64,000 bases of DNA from Prochlorococcus sp. AG-424-E18 (GTDB taxonomy: Bacteria > Cyanobacteriota > Cyanobacteriia > PCC-6307 > Cyanobiaceae): assembly GCA_003210155.1 (NCBI GenBank), contig QCNC01000002.1, forward strand, positions 62,001 through 126,000, read 5' to 3'. The notes beneath the pieces are model-generated. The model was not told the DNA's origin, ran no database searches, and saw only the letters and a program-made list of their open reading frames with translations. Of the stretch, positions 27,725 through 37,169 are shown piece by piece (the stretch's first letter is position 1; each line of letters begins with the position of its first letter). The position numbers and the translations under genes are program-made.

Positions 27725-28507
27725 ATGCTTCTAAATCTAACTGGCAAAAAAATTCTTGTTACGGGAATTGCCAACAATCGTTCAATAGCATGGGGTATCG
27801 CTCAACAACTTTCAAAAGCTGGCGCAGAACTTGGAATCACATATTTGCCTGATGATAAGGGAAGATTCGAGTCTAAAGTTAGAGAACTAACTGAACCTTT
27901 AAACCCATCGTTATTTTTACCTCTTGATGTTCAAAATCCAGCTCAAATTGAAGAAATTTTTAAGAATATAAAAGACAATTGGGGGCAAATTGACGGATTA
28001 GTTCACTGCCTAGCATTTGCAGGTCGCGATGAATTGATTGGAGATTATAGTGCTACCACTTCTGATGGGTTTGATAGGGCTCTTAATATAAGTGCGTATT
28101 CGTTAGCACCTTTATGTAAAGCAGCAAAACCACTTTTTAGTGATGGTGCTGGAGTTGTCTCATTAACTTATTTAGGTTCAGAAAGGGCGATTCCTAACTA
28201 TAACGTGATGGGAGTAGCTAAAGCAGCTTTAGAAGCTTCAGTAAGATATCTTTCGGCAGAACTTGGTCCCGAAAAACAAGTCAGAGTTAACGCAATAAGT
28301 GCTGGGCCTATAAGAACACTTGCGAGTTCTGCTATAGGTGGCATTTTAGATATGATTCACAATGTTGAAGAAAAGGCTCCTTTACGCAGAACAGTCACTC
28401 AAACAGAAGTAGGCAATACAGCTGCTTTTTTATTAAGTGATCTCTCTAGCGGCATTTCAGGCCAAACAATTTATGTTGATGCGGGTTACTGCATTAATGG
28501 AATGTAA
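27725..28507 (+). CDS. fabI: enoyl-[acyl-carrier-protein] reductase [NADH]
   Basis: Carries out the last reduction of each round of fatty acid elongation. The NAD-binding segment VTGIANNRSIAWGIA is near residue 12. The catalytic Tyr and Lys are in RAIPNYNVMGVAKAAL near 152-167, with the family spacing of Tyr-X6-Lys. The C-terminus has DLSSGISGQTIYVDAGYCI. Length 260 is normal. hisB starts 20 bases later and may share the transcript. Confidence 0.96.
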   Translation: MLLNLTGKKILVTGIANNRSIAWGIAQQLSKAGAELGITYLPDDKGRFESKVRELTEPLNPSLFLPLDVQNPAQIEEIFKNIKDNWGQIDGLVHCLAFAGRDELIGDYSATTSDGFDRALNISAYSLAPLCKAAKPLFSDGAGVVSLTYLGSERAIPNYNVMGVAKAALEASVRYLSAELGPEKQVRVNAISAGPIRTLASSAIGGILDMIHNVEEKAPLRRTVTQTEVGNTAAFLLSDLSSGISGQTIYVDAGYCINGM

Positions 28508-28527
28508 ACTAAGTTTTTTGCATAAAA

Positions 28528-29133
28528 ATGTCATCTCTAAGGCAATCTGAAATAAAAAGAAAAACGAATGAAACAGATATTTCTGTATTTATAAACTTAG
28601 ATGGAAATGGAATTTCTGAGATTAATACGGGGATACCATTCTTAGATCATATGCTTCATCAAATATCCAGTCATGGTTTGTTCGATTTAAAAATAAAAGC
28701 AATTGGAGATACCCATATTGATGATCATCATACAAATGAAGATGTGGGAATCGCATTAGGCAAAGCATTTTCAAAAGCCTTGGGAGAGAGAAAAGGAATA
28801 AGCAGATTTGGACATTTCTTTGCCCCATTAGATGAAGCATTAGTTCAAGTCACCTTAGACTGCTCTGGTAGACCGCATCTATCTTATGATCTTCAATTGA
28901 AAGCCCCTAGAATAGGAAATTATGATACTGAACTAGTAAGAGAGTTTTTTATTGCCTTTGTAAATAACAGCGGCATTACTCTGCATATTAATCAAATACG
29001 AGGAAGTAATTCTCATCACATAGTTGAGGCGTGCTTTAAAGCTTTTTCAAGAGCAATGAGAATGGCTACCGAGATAGATCCAAGAAGATGTGATTCGATT
29101 CCAAGCAGTAAAGGAATGTTAGAAAAACAATAA
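28528..29133 (+). CDS. hisB: imidazoleglycerol-phosphate dehydratase
   Basis: A histidine biosynthesis enzyme that dehydrates imidazoleglycerol phosphate using two metal ions. The metal-binding motifs are present: [17 protein letters not shown] near residue 38, [14 protein letters not shown] near 70, and [18 protein letters not shown] near 166. Length 201 is the monofunctional size found in cyanobacteria and plants. Confidence 0.96.
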   Translation: MSSLRQSEIKRKTNETDISVFINLDGNGISEINTGIPFLDHMLHQISSHGLFDLKIKAIGDTHIDDHHTNEDVGIALGKAFSKALGERKGISRFGHFFAPLDEALVQVTLDCSGRPHLSYDLQLKAPRIGNYDTELVREFFIAFVNNSGITLHINQIRGSNSHHIVEACFKAFSRAMRMATEIDPRRCDSIPSSKGMLEKQ

Positions 29134-29205
29134 AATAGAAATTTTTTCGAAACAGCCACAATTCAGTTGATTTTTGGCGAAGATAGATAAAGTGATTATT
29201 TTGTT

Positions 29206-30690
29206 GTGACTAATTTACAAGATAAAAAAATTGATAAATTTAATATTTTTAAAAAAGAAGATTGGTCAAGTGCTTATCAAAATGTAGAAAAGGAGCTAAC
29301 TAAAGAGCCTCTAAAAATTAGCAAAGGTAATAATATTAAAAATCTAAATGGAACATTATTAAGAAATGGACCAGGAATATTAGAGAGAGGTGGACAATGG
29401 GTTCATCATCCATTTGATGGTGATGGGATGATAACATCCATAAAATTCGAAAATGGTAAACCATTCTTAACAAATAGATTTGTTAAAACTAAAGGCTATT
29501 TGGAAGAAGAAAAAATAGATAAATTTATTTACAGAGGTGTTTTTGGAACACAAAAAAATGGAGGAATTTTAAATAATGCATTAGATCTAAAATTCAAGAA
29601 TATCGCTAATACACATGTCATTAAATTAGGAAATGAAATTCTCGCATTATGGGAAGCAGCAGGTCCACATGCAATGGATCCTGATAGTCTTGAAACTATT
29701 GGTTTAACAACATTAAAAGGAGTTCTCAAGCCTAATGAAGCATTCAGTGCTCATCCCAAAACAGACCTAAACTCAAATGCATCTTCAGAACTTTTAGTCA
29801 CTTTTGGAGTACAAACCGGGCCAAAAAGTACCATTAGATTAATGGAGTTTGATAATGATAGTACCAATTCTGGAGAGCTCATTTTTGACCGAAAAGACAC
29901 CTTTAATGGCTTTGCATTCCTTCATGATTTCGCAATTACAACTAATTGGGCAATATTTTTACAGAATGCTATTGATTTCAATCCTCTTCCATTTGTAATG
30001 GGTCAAAGAGGAGCAGCACAATGTCTAAAGTCAAACCCAAATAAAAAGGCAAAGTTTTTTATCATCCCCAGAGAAAGTGGATTATTTAGAGGACAGCCTC
30101 CTTTAACAATAGATGCTCCAGAAGGATTCGTTTTTCATCATGTAAACGCATTTGAAAAAGATTCCAAAATCATATTAGATAGTATTTTTTATGATGATTT
30201 TCCATCAGTTGGTCCCGACGAGAATTTTAGGGATATTGACTTTGATAAATATCCAGAAGGAAAACTAAAAAGATCAATTATCGATCTAAAGACAAAAACT
30301 TGTGAACTTGAAACTTTCAGTGAACAATGTTGTGAATTTGCTGTTGTTAATCCTAAAAACTTAGGATTAAAAGCAACTTTTAGTTGGATGGCAAGCACAT
30401 CTCAAAAGCTGGGGAACGCTCCACTTCAAGCAATAAAAAAAATAAATTTAACTTCTAAGGAAGAGATTTTTTGGTCAGCAGGTCCAGGTGGATTTGTTAG
30501 TGAACCAATTATGGTTCCATCAGAAAACTCTTCAAAAGAAGATGAGGGATTTTTATTTATAATTCTATGGAACGGAGAAAGAAGAGGAAGCGATTTAGTT
30601 ATATTAGACGCAAAAGAATTAAAAGAATTAGCTGTTTATGAATTACCCATTTCAATTCCTCATGGCCTTCATGGATCTTGGGTTAATTGA
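29206..30690 (+). CDS. carotenoid oxygenase (RPE65/CCD family)
   Basis: An iron(II) dioxygenase that cleaves carotenoids or apocarotenoids. The early signature NGPGILERGGQWVHHPFDGD is near residue 43. Candidate iron-ligand histidines are in FSAHPKTD, FLHDFAIT, FHHVNAFE and the C-terminal PHGLHGSW, the family's four-histidine pattern. At 494 residues it is full length. The start is GTG at 29206. Substrate and product cannot be deduced; roles in apocarotenal or retinal formation are known for other cyanobacterial members. Confidence 0.9.
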   Translation: MTNLQDKKIDKFNIFKKEDWSSAYQNVEKELTKEPLKISKGNNIKNLNGTLLRNGPGILERGGQWVHHPFDGDGMITSIKFENGKPFLTNRFVKTKGYLEEEKIDKFIYRGVFGTQKNGGILNNALDLKFKNIANTHVIKLGNEILALWEAAGPHAMDPDSLETIGLTTLKGVLKPNEAFSAHPKTDLNSNASSELLVTFGVQTGPKSTIRLMEFDNDSTNSGELIFDRKDTFNGFAFLHDFAITTNWAIFLQNAIDFNPLPFVMGQRGAAQCLKSNPNKKAKFFIIPRESGLFRGQPPLTIDAPEGFVFHHVNAFEKDSKIILDSIFYDDFPSVGPDENFRDIDFDKYPEGKLKRSIIDLKTKTCELETFSEQCCEFAVVNPKNLGLKATFSWMASTSQKLGNAPLQAIKKINLTSKEEIFWSAGPGGFVSEPIMVPSENSSKEDEGFLFIILWNGERRGSDLVILDAKELKELAVYELPISIPHGLHGSWVN

Positions 30691-30692
30691 AT

Positions 30693-31268
30693 TTAAGAAA
30701 AAATTTTAATTAAATCTGGAATAATTTTTTTTAATGCTTTACCTCTATGACTACAAGAGTCTTTAATATCATTATTCATTTCTGCGAAAGTTAATCTGGT
30801 AGAACTCTCCTCAAAAATTGGGTCATACCCAAAACCACTTTTTCCTCTGGGGTTAAAAATAATATTGCCATGACATTTTGCCTCAGATTCAATAATCACT
30901 TCACCATATGGGGAACAAACACAAATATTAGCAATAAAGAAAGCACTTCTATTTTGAACTCCATCAAGTTCTCTTAAAACTCGTTCAATTCTCTTCTGAT
31001 CATTTTCAGCATATCTAGAAGAGTAAATGCCAGGCTTACCTCCTAGTTCTTCAATACAAATACCTGAATCATCTGCTATTGAAAAATTATTCGTTTTTCT
31101 CGAAACTTCACTCGCTTTTTTAATTGCATTATCTCTAAATGTCAGTCCATCCTCTTCAACTTCTAATGATTCTGGCTGGAGTAACAATTTACAATTAACT
31201 CCAGCAAGCAATTTCTTATATTCTTCAATTTTACCTTTATTCTTACTAGCTAAAACTAAATTTTTCAT
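30693..31268 (-). CDS. rdgB: XTP/dITP diphosphatase (RdgB/HAM1)
   Basis: Removes non-canonical purine nucleotides from the nucleotide pool. It starts MKNLVLASKNKGKIEEYKKL at 31268. A longer frame to 31307 would overlap the upstream phosphomutase gene, and the ATG at 31268 fits the family. Other motifs are FSIADDSGICIEELGGKPGI near residue 66 and GKSGFGYDPIFEE near 147. Length 191 is typical. It lies 2 bases after the phosphomutase stop. Confidence 0.93.
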   Translation of the reverse strand: MKNLVLASKNKGKIEEYKKLLAGVNCKLLLQPESLEVEEDGLTFRDNAIKKASEVSRKTNNFSIADDSGICIEELGGKPGIYSSRYAENDQKRIERVLRELDGVQNRSAFFIANICVCSPYGEVIIESEAKCHGNIIFNPRGKSGFGYDPIFEESSTRLTFAEMNNDIKDSCSHRGKALKKIIPDLIKIFS

Positions 31269-31270
31269 CC

Positions 31271-32725
31271 TTATCTTCCTGCCAAATTTATAAATTCTTG
31301 ACCCCAATCTAATACCTCAATTAGATAAGATTCTTTTGGTGCTTCACAATATAACCTTAAAAGAGGTTCCGTTCCTGAAAACCTAAAAAGAAGCCAAAAA
31401 TTTTTATTAATTCTCAACTTTATTCCATCGATCTTTGAGATACTTTTTAACTTATGATTATTAATATTCTCGGGAATATTATCTATGATAAATTCTTTTA
31501 CGTTATTTTTTTCTGACTGATTTGGAAATTTAATATCAATTCTTTTATAAAAACTTGGCCCAAAATCTTCTTGAATTTCATCTAAGGTTTCATATAAATA
31601 TTGAGATTTTTCAGCAATTCCATTTAATAAAACCATCGCTGCATATAGAGCATCTCTTTCAGGCATAAAGTCACCAAAACCAACTCCTCCAGATTCCTCT
31701 CCTCCAATAAATATTTTTTCTTTAATCATTTTTTCAGCAATATATTTAAAGCCAACTGGAAGTTCAAAAACATCTCTATTTTGACTCTCTGATATATTTT
31801 TAATAATATCTGAACCACTAACAGTCTTTAAAACTGGATAAGAATTATTTTTAATTTCGCCCAAATAGCTAATAAAGTATGGGAGTAAATCTTGAGTACT
31901 AGAGTATCTTCCTTTTTCATCAATTGCCGCAATTCTATCACCATCACCATCAAATATAATTCCTAAAGTTTTCACTTCATTTGTTGAATTTTTCATTAGT
32001 GTTTGTTTTAGATCATTTGCATAATTCAAAAGAGGTTCAGGAGGTTTTCCTCCAAAAAAAGGATCAGCATCTTTCCTGATTTCTGAAATAACTTCTAAAT
32101 CATTAGAAGCAAAAATCTCAGCCATACAATTTGCAGCTGAACCATGCATAGAATCTACAAAAATTCTCAATTTCATTTTTTTTAATCTCTTGGAAATATA
32201 GTCAATATCAAAAAGGGATTTAATTCTATCTAAATGAAATTTCTTAATATCTACCAATTGATTAATACCATCGATTTTTTCAATTGAATTTCCAAGCATT
32301 AATCTTTTTTCAACTTCACTTGTAAAAGATTCGTCAACAGAACATCCATTAAAGCTCTTTATTTTCAGACCTAGCCAATTATATGGATTATGACTTGCTG
32401 TAATTACTAACGCTCCAAGACAGCCGACTTCTTTGGCATAGAAACTACAAGAGGGTGTTGTAACAAAGCCATCAGATAAGATGGGTTCGAAACCACATCC
32501 TCTTACAAAAGGCACTATTTGCTTGGCAAATTCGCAAGCCATAAATCTACGATCATATCCAATAATAATTTTCTTTGAATTAACTTCTTTATAGTATTGA
32601 TAATGCAACTCCTGACATGCAGCGACAACAACTCTTGAAAGATTGGACAGGTTAAAGTCAAAACCAATAATTCCTCTCCAACCATCAGTTCCAAATTTTA
32701 TCTTATCTAATTTATCAGCTGTCAA
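31271..32725 (-). CDS. phosphoglucomutase/phosphomannomutase
   Basis: Interconverts hexose 1- and 6-phosphates, feeding glycogen, nucleotide sugars and envelope polymers. The four family motifs are visible: FGTDGWRGIIG near residue 11, the phosphoserine loop VITASHNPYNWLGLKI near 106, the metal-binding DGDGDRIAAID near 255, and GGEESGGVGF near 340, with the phosphate-binding RFSGTEPLLRLY near 447. Length 484 is normal. The start is TTG at 32725. Sequence alone does not choose between glucose and mannose as substrate. Confidence 0.9.
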   Translation of the reverse strand: MTADKLDKIKFGTDGWRGIIGFDFNLSNLSRVVVAACQELHYQYYKEVNSKKIIIGYDRRFMACEFAKQIVPFVRGCGFEPILSDGFVTTPSCSFYAKEVGCLGALVITASHNPYNWLGLKIKSFNGCSVDESFTSEVEKRLMLGNSIEKIDGINQLVDIKKFHLDRIKSLFDIDYISKRLKKMKLRIFVDSMHGSAANCMAEIFASNDLEVISEIRKDADPFFGGKPPEPLLNYANDLKQTLMKNSTNEVKTLGIIFDGDGDRIAAIDEKGRYSSTQDLLPYFISYLGEIKNNSYPVLKTVSGSDIIKNISESQNRDVFELPVGFKYIAEKMIKEKIFIGGEESGGVGFGDFMPERDALYAAMVLLNGIAEKSQYLYETLDEIQEDFGPSFYKRIDIKFPNQSEKNNVKEFIIDNIPENINNHKLKSISKIDGIKLRINKNFWLLFRFSGTEPLLRLYCEAPKESYLIEVLDWGQEFINLAGR

Positions 32726-32805
32726 ATTTCAAATTTCCTTGATTTATACTAATTATCTATACTAATTTATATGAGTAAATTTTAAAACCGCCCTTAAAAA
32801 ATAAT

Positions 32806-34224
32806 TTGAATTCTCTTCATTTAAAAAGTTTTACAAGATGCAAAAGAAAAGCATGGCTCGATTCTAAGGGTAAAAAATCTTATGAAGTTTGGTCTCCCCA
32901 TAAAGCTATAGATAAAATTAATCAGTTTCAAATTTTCTCTGAATTTTGTAATGGTGAAATATATACAGGATTAAAAGCCTGTGAAAATGGTTATCAAGGG
33001 GTAATTGGATTAAAAATCAAAGGAAATCTTTTCCAAAATATAAATGCAGAGATACTTCCACAATTACTTTTAAAGACTAAAGGTAAAAGTAAATGGGGAC
33101 AATATAAATATTTACCAGCTGTTTATAAGTTAGGCCACAAAACAACTAAAGAACATTTATTCGACTTGGCTTTTTGTTCTATGCTTTTGGAATCTTTTCA
33201 AGAATCTAAAATTGAGAAAGGATTAGTAATCTCAACTTTTTATAAAAAAGTTAAAGTTGAAGAAATTTATTTAAATAAAAAATTAAGAAAAAAAGTTTTA
33301 AATGTTTTATTAAATTTGAATGAATGCTTGGAGGGATCTATACCAGAAATAACTCAAGATAGAAAAAAATGTACTATTTGTTCCTGGCAAAAATTTTGTG
33401 ATAAAGAAGCAAAAGAAAATGGATATCTAACAGATATAGATGGAATAGGGTCCAAAACGGCCTTGTTACTCAAAGCAAGTGGAATAACTAATACCGAAAC
33501 ATTAGCTTCGTACAGCGAAAAACAACTTGGAGAGAAATTATCTATATTTAATGATCAGAAGTATGAAAAAGCATCCAAATTTGTAAAGCAAGCACAAGCA
33601 TATATCTCTGGAGAACCATATTTCATTTCTAATAAAGATAATAAGGAAGATCTATTAGAAAAAATATGTTCGGGATTTTATATATTTGATATTGAGTCAA
33701 ATCCAGATGAAAAGCATGATTTTTTATATGGATTTTTAAAAGTAAATAATTTGTCTATAAAAAAAGAAGATCTTATTTATGAACCAATCTTAAATCTTAA
33801 AAACAATAAAGGAGAATTTTACAGGCAAATTATTGAAATACTTTTTTCACAGAAGGAATGGCCAGTTTTGCATTACGGAGAAACTGAAAAAATATCAATA
33901 ATTAATATTGCTAAAGAACTAAATTTTAGTTTTGAAGAAATTGATTCACTTTCCTCCAGATTTGTTGACTTACATACCTTATTAAGAAAGTCTTGGATAT
34001 TACCACTAAAAAACTATGGCTTAAAAAATGTTTCTAATTGGCTTGGATTTGAATGGGCGCAGAAAAATGTAAGTGGCTCTAAAGCACTTTATTGGTGGAT
34101 TCAATATCAAATTACAGAAAACCAAATATTTTTAAAGAAAATTATCCAATATAACAAAGATGATTGTTTTGCTACTCTACAAATTGCAGAATATTTAATC
34201 AAAAATCGATTAAAGAAAAATTGA
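32806..34224 (+). CDS. RecB-like/RNase H-like putative nuclease (TM0106-type)
   Basis: Three parts in 472 residues. Residues 1-205 resemble the RecB/Cas4-type nuclease domain. C12 with C189, C192 and C198 (CTICSWQKFC) form the layout of the four-cysteine iron-sulfur staple. Residues 208-240 look like a helix-hairpin-helix (DIDGIGSKTALLLKASG). Residues 290-465 are an RNase H/DnaQ-like exonuclease with D295/E297 (DIES), D388 and D452/D453 (YNKDDC). The usual RecB nuclease GxxD and ExK residues are not obvious; the equivalent segment reads AVYKLG. The start is TTG. There are no CRISPR or recBCD genes nearby. A DNA repair or processing role is inferred. Confidence 0.75.
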   Translation: MNSLHLKSFTRCKRKAWLDSKGKKSYEVWSPHKAIDKINQFQIFSEFCNGEIYTGLKACENGYQGVIGLKIKGNLFQNINAEILPQLLLKTKGKSKWGQYKYLPAVYKLGHKTTKEHLFDLAFCSMLLESFQESKIEKGLVISTFYKKVKVEEIYLNKKLRKKVLNVLLNLNECLEGSIPEITQDRKKCTICSWQKFCDKEAKENGYLTDIDGIGSKTALLLKASGITNTETLASYSEKQLGEKLSIFNDQKYEKASKFVKQAQAYISGEPYFISNKDNKEDLLEKICSGFYIFDIESNPDEKHDFLYGFLKVNNLSIKKEDLIYEPILNLKNNKGEFYRQIIEILFSQKEWPVLHYGETEKISIINIAKELNFSFEEIDSLSSRFVDLHTLLRKSWILPLKNYGLKNVSNWLGFEWAQKNVSGSKALYWWIQYQITENQIFLKKIIQYNKDDCFATLQIAEYLIKNRLKKN

Positions 34225-35046
34225 TCCTACAGATTTATTTATAATAATTTTTCCAAAAATTTCTGAAAAAAAATAATTTTCTTCCTCTAAATATTTTCTT
34301 TTTATCATAGCTAAACCTTTTATTTGATAATCTGATTTAAAAAAACTAGTAATTTTGCCTACAGAAATAACCTTGGCAGAATTTGTATATAAATTTTTAT
34401 CTTCTAAGTCTAAATTTAAATTAGATTCAATTGATTTCCAAATTCTTATTTCCTGTTTTAAAGAAGATACATTTTTTATTTTTGACATTGTTTCTTGTCC
34501 TAAATAACAACCTTTATTAAAATCTATAAGATCTTGTAATCCAAGCTCAAGAGGATTATTTTTTCCGTTTATTTCCATTTCTAATGAGGGTATTGCCTGA
34601 TTAATCTTCCAAAGTTTTAAATCATTGGGATTAAGTAAATTTAGTTTATTTTTATATATTTCAAATTCTTTATCTTCTGTTTTGAAGAAAATAGGCTGGC
34701 AAGTTCTCCATGAACTAGATTCATCAATTTCCTGAATTCTATTTATCAAAAATGGTTCACTCAGAAGTACATCGTCCGCTGGAAAAATAATTTGATTAAA
34801 GTAATCAATTATTTCATTTTTGTTACCCGCCAAGATAATTACTTCTAAGCTTCTTTCTAAAAAAATAATTTCAATTAATGCCCTTAGACCTCCATTTGGA
34901 GTTAACCAACAAGTTTTGATAACTTTATTTTCTGAATTAAGAATATTACCAGTTGTTATTCCATTCAAAAATTTTCTGGCATCATTTCCAGTAATTGAAA
35001 AACAATCAAATTTTTCAAGCCAAAACTTTTTTTTTATATCTTGCAT
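34210..35046 (-). CDS. ygfZ: folate-binding protein YgfZ/GcvT-like
   Basis: A tetrahydrofolate-dependent helper for maintaining certain iron-sulfur enzymes. The signature KGCYLGQE is seen near residues 179-186, in FNKGCYLGQETMSKI. The N-terminus has FSITGNDARKFLNGITTGN. Length 278 is slightly short but typical of cyanobacteria. It overlaps the convergent RecB-like gene by 15 bases and follows pyrE on the same strand after 10 bases. Confidence 0.87.
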   Translation of the reverse strand: MQDIKKKFWLEKFDCFSITGNDARKFLNGITTGNILNSENKVIKTCWLTPNGGLRALIEIIFLERSLEVIILAGNKNEIIDYFNQIIFPADDVLLSEPFLINRIQEIDESSSWRTCQPIFFKTEDKEFEIYKNKLNLLNPNDLKLWKINQAIPSLEMEINGKNNPLELGLQDLIDFNKGCYLGQETMSKIKNVSSLKQEIRIWKSIESNLNLDLEDKNLYTNSAKVISVGKITSFFKSDYQIKGLAMIKRKYLEEENYFFSEIFGKIIINKSVGSIFL

Positions 35047-35056
35047 TTTGAAATAA

Positions 35057-35617
35057 TTATAAAAAGTCTTCTATTGTAAAAAGACTCTTTAATTTAACAT
35101 TCTCATCTTCAAGGGCTTCTAATCCCCCTTCTTGCCTATCAACTATAGACAAAACTTCCTCGACAACATAATTATTTTCTCGTAATTTTTTTATAGCTTT
35201 TATTACTGAACCAGCAGTTGTAACCACATCCTCTAAGACAGTTACCAAAGTTCCTTCTTCTAATATCGGGCCCTCTATTCCAGCTTTGGTACCGTATTTT
35301 TTGATTTCTTTCCTAATTATTAAACCATCAAGGTCTAGTCCATTCAAAGCTGCTTTAACAATTAATCCGCTTACTATAGGATCTGCACCTAATGTCAATC
35401 CTGCCACAGCTTTAGACCTTGAGTCCTTTAAATCTAAAAATAATTCACTTATTAAGTTTAAGCCTTCGCCATTTAATGACACTGGTTTACAGTTCAAGTA
35501 ATGACTGCTTTTTTTTCCTGAAGATAAAGTGAAGTTTCCTTTCTTGTAAGATTTTTCAATTAACTGTTTTAACAATTTTGCTTTATTTAAATCATACTTA
35601 TCCGAAAATTGGCCCAT
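35057..35617 (-). CDS. pyrE: orotate phosphoribosyltransferase
   Basis: Joins orotate to PRPP to make OMP in pyrimidine synthesis. The PRPP-binding motif [18 protein letters not shown] is near residues 128-145, preceded by the flexible catalytic loop [17 protein letters not shown]. Length 186 is normal. It is the first gene of a pyrE-ygfZ pair. Confidence 0.94.
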   Translation of the reverse strand: MGQFSDKYDLNKAKLLKQLIEKSYKKGNFTLSSGKKSSHYLNCKPVSLNGEGLNLISELFLDLKDSRSKAVAGLTLGADPIVSGLIVKAALNGLDLDGLIIRKEIKKYGTKAGIEGPILEEGTLVTVLEDVVTTAGSVIKAIKKLRENNYVVEEVLSIVDRQEGGLEALEDENVKLKSLFTIEDFL

Positions 35618-35670
35618 TAGTAAAAGTTTAATTTATATTTAAAGATTAGAAGAAAAAAAAGAAATCTCAC

Positions 35671-35697
35671 AAAAACTTCCTAATGAGGTGTTTTTTT
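35671..35697 (-). promoter_or_regulatory. possible attenuator hairpin upstream of pyrE
   Basis: On the minus strand AAAAAC and CCT pair with AGG and GTTTTT across a small internal loop, followed further on by a T-rich run. The hairpin lies about 54-80 bases before the pyrE ATG and no gene ends here, so a simple terminator has no obvious user. Attenuation before pyrE is known in enteric bacteria, but here it is only a possibility. The rest of the 142-base gap to the tRNA shows nothing named. Confidence 0.25.
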
Positions 35698-35759
35698 GAA
35701 ATATTATTTTTATATTGTATATTGAAATTCAATGTAATTAAAATTACATAAATTCCCTT

Positions 35760-35832
35760 GGGGGTGTAGCAATCTGGTGAATGCACCAAACTCATAATTT
35801 GGCTAAGGCGAGTTCGATCCTCGCCACCCCCA
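35760..35832 (+). tRNA. trnM: tRNA with CAU anticodon, probably elongator tRNA-Met
   Basis: A full 73-base cloverleaf: acceptor GGGGGTG pairs with CACCCCC, the anticodon stem CCAAA/TTTGG encloses CTCATAA, and the T-arm has GTTCGATCC. The acceptor begins with a normal G-C pair and the anticodon stem lacks the three G-C pairs of initiators, so it is not tRNA-fMet. A CAU tRNA could also be an isoleucine tRNA modified by lysidine synthase; elongator Met is favoured. CCA is not encoded. Confidence 0.9.
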
Positions 35833-35850
35833 TTATTCATTTGTCATTGA

Positions 35851-37119
35851 ATGAAAATAACTCTACTTTTATTTCTTTTATTTCTACCAGCTTTTTTCGC
35901 AGCGAGTGAACTCTCTTTTTTATTAATAAGGCCAAGTAAAGTTTTAAGGTTAATAGAAGAAAAAAAGAAAGGAGCATTTTCAATTTTAAAAATTCAAAAA
36001 CGCTTTAGATCTTCACTAATTGCTTCTCAATTTGGAGTAACAATTTCATTAATTGCAATTGGATGGCTCAGCAATAACCTGGCTAATGATTATTGGAAAG
36101 GCAATATTTTATCAAATAGATTTTATGATCTTCTATTATTTTTATTTGTTGTTTTAGTTGTTACTCTTGTTTCTGGACTAATTCCAAAAGCTTTAGTAAT
36201 TAACAATCCAGAATCTGCTGCATTAAGGTTAACCACAATATTCGATGCCGTTAGAAAAGCTATGAATCCTATAGTGAAAACAATAGAATTCTTTGCTAGC
36301 GCTTGTTTAGGCTTGTTCAATTTAAATAACAAATGGGATTCTTTAAACTCGGATTTATCTGCTGGAGAATTAGAAACTCTTATAGAAACAGATAACGTAA
36401 CAGGTTTAAAACCAGATGAGAAGAATATTCTTGAAGGAGTTTTTGCTTTAAAAGATACACAGGTTAAAGAAGTGATGATTCCAAGATCTGAAATGGTAAC
36501 TTTGCCAAAAAATATAACCTTTTCAGAACTTATGAAACAAGTAGATAAAACTCGTCATGCTCGCTTCTTTGTTATTGGTGAGTCTTTAGATGATGTATTA
36601 GGTGTATTAGATTTGCGTTATCTAGCTAAGCCAATATCAAAAGGTGAAATGGAAGCCGATACATTATTAGAACCATTCATTTTACCAGTAACAAAAATAA
36701 TAGAAACATGTTCACTAGCAGAAATATTTCCAATAGTAAGAGATTACAATCCGTTCTTACTAGTAGTTGATGAACACGGAGGAACAGAGGGGCTCATAAC
36801 TGCAGCTGATCTAAATGGCGAAATAGTTGGAGATGAAATGCTCAATAATAGAATTTATTCAGACATGAGAATGTTAGATAATTTCTCTAAAAAATGGTCA
36901 ATAGCTGGAAAATCAGAAATTATTGAAATCAATAAAAAGATAGGATGTTCTATTCCAGAAGGAACTGATTATCATACCCTTGCTGGATTTATGTTAGAAA
37001 AATTTCAAATGGTTCCAAAAATTGGCGACGTTTTAGATTTTAAAAATATTAAATTTGAAGTTATTTCTATGTCAGGTCCAAAAATTGATCGTGTTAAAAT
37101 AACCCTTCCTAAAAGCTAA
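35851..37119 (+). CDS. CNNM/CorC (HlyC/TlyC) family membrane protein with CBS domains
   Basis: A probable magnesium or cobalt transport-related protein. The N-terminal DUF21 membrane domain (residues 1-150) has three or four helices with the conserved AASELSFLLIRPSKV. A CBS pair (about 195-320) has the typical VKEVMIPRSEMVTLP and a VDEHGGTEGLIT motif. The C-terminal CorC-type domain (about 335-420) contains TLAGFMLEKF and P-K-I-G-D. Length 422 is normal. It starts 18 bases after the tRNA. Confidence 0.85.
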   Translation: MKITLLLFLLFLPAFFAASELSFLLIRPSKVLRLIEEKKKGAFSILKIQKRFRSSLIASQFGVTISLIAIGWLSNNLANDYWKGNILSNRFYDLLLFLFVVLVVTLVSGLIPKALVINNPESAALRLTTIFDAVRKAMNPIVKTIEFFASACLGLFNLNNKWDSLNSDLSAGELETLIETDNVTGLKPDEKNILEGVFALKDTQVKEVMIPRSEMVTLPKNITFSELMKQVDKTRHARFFVIGESLDDVLGVLDLRYLAKPISKGEMEADTLLEPFILPVTKIIETCSLAEIFPIVRDYNPFLLVVDEHGGTEGLITAADLNGEIVGDEMLNNRIYSDMRMLDNFSKKWSIAGKSEIIEINKKIGCSIPEGTDYHTLAGFMLEKFQMVPKIGDVLDFKNIKFEVISMSGPKIDRVKITLPKS

Positions 37120-37169
37120 ATGTGACTCTCCATAGAGGATAATAATAATAAATATATGGATTTGAAATT

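Noticed and set aside
35760..35832. Initiator tRNA reading of the CAU tRNA
   Set aside because: It has a paired first acceptor base pair and lacks the three G-C pairs in the anticodon stem that mark initiators.
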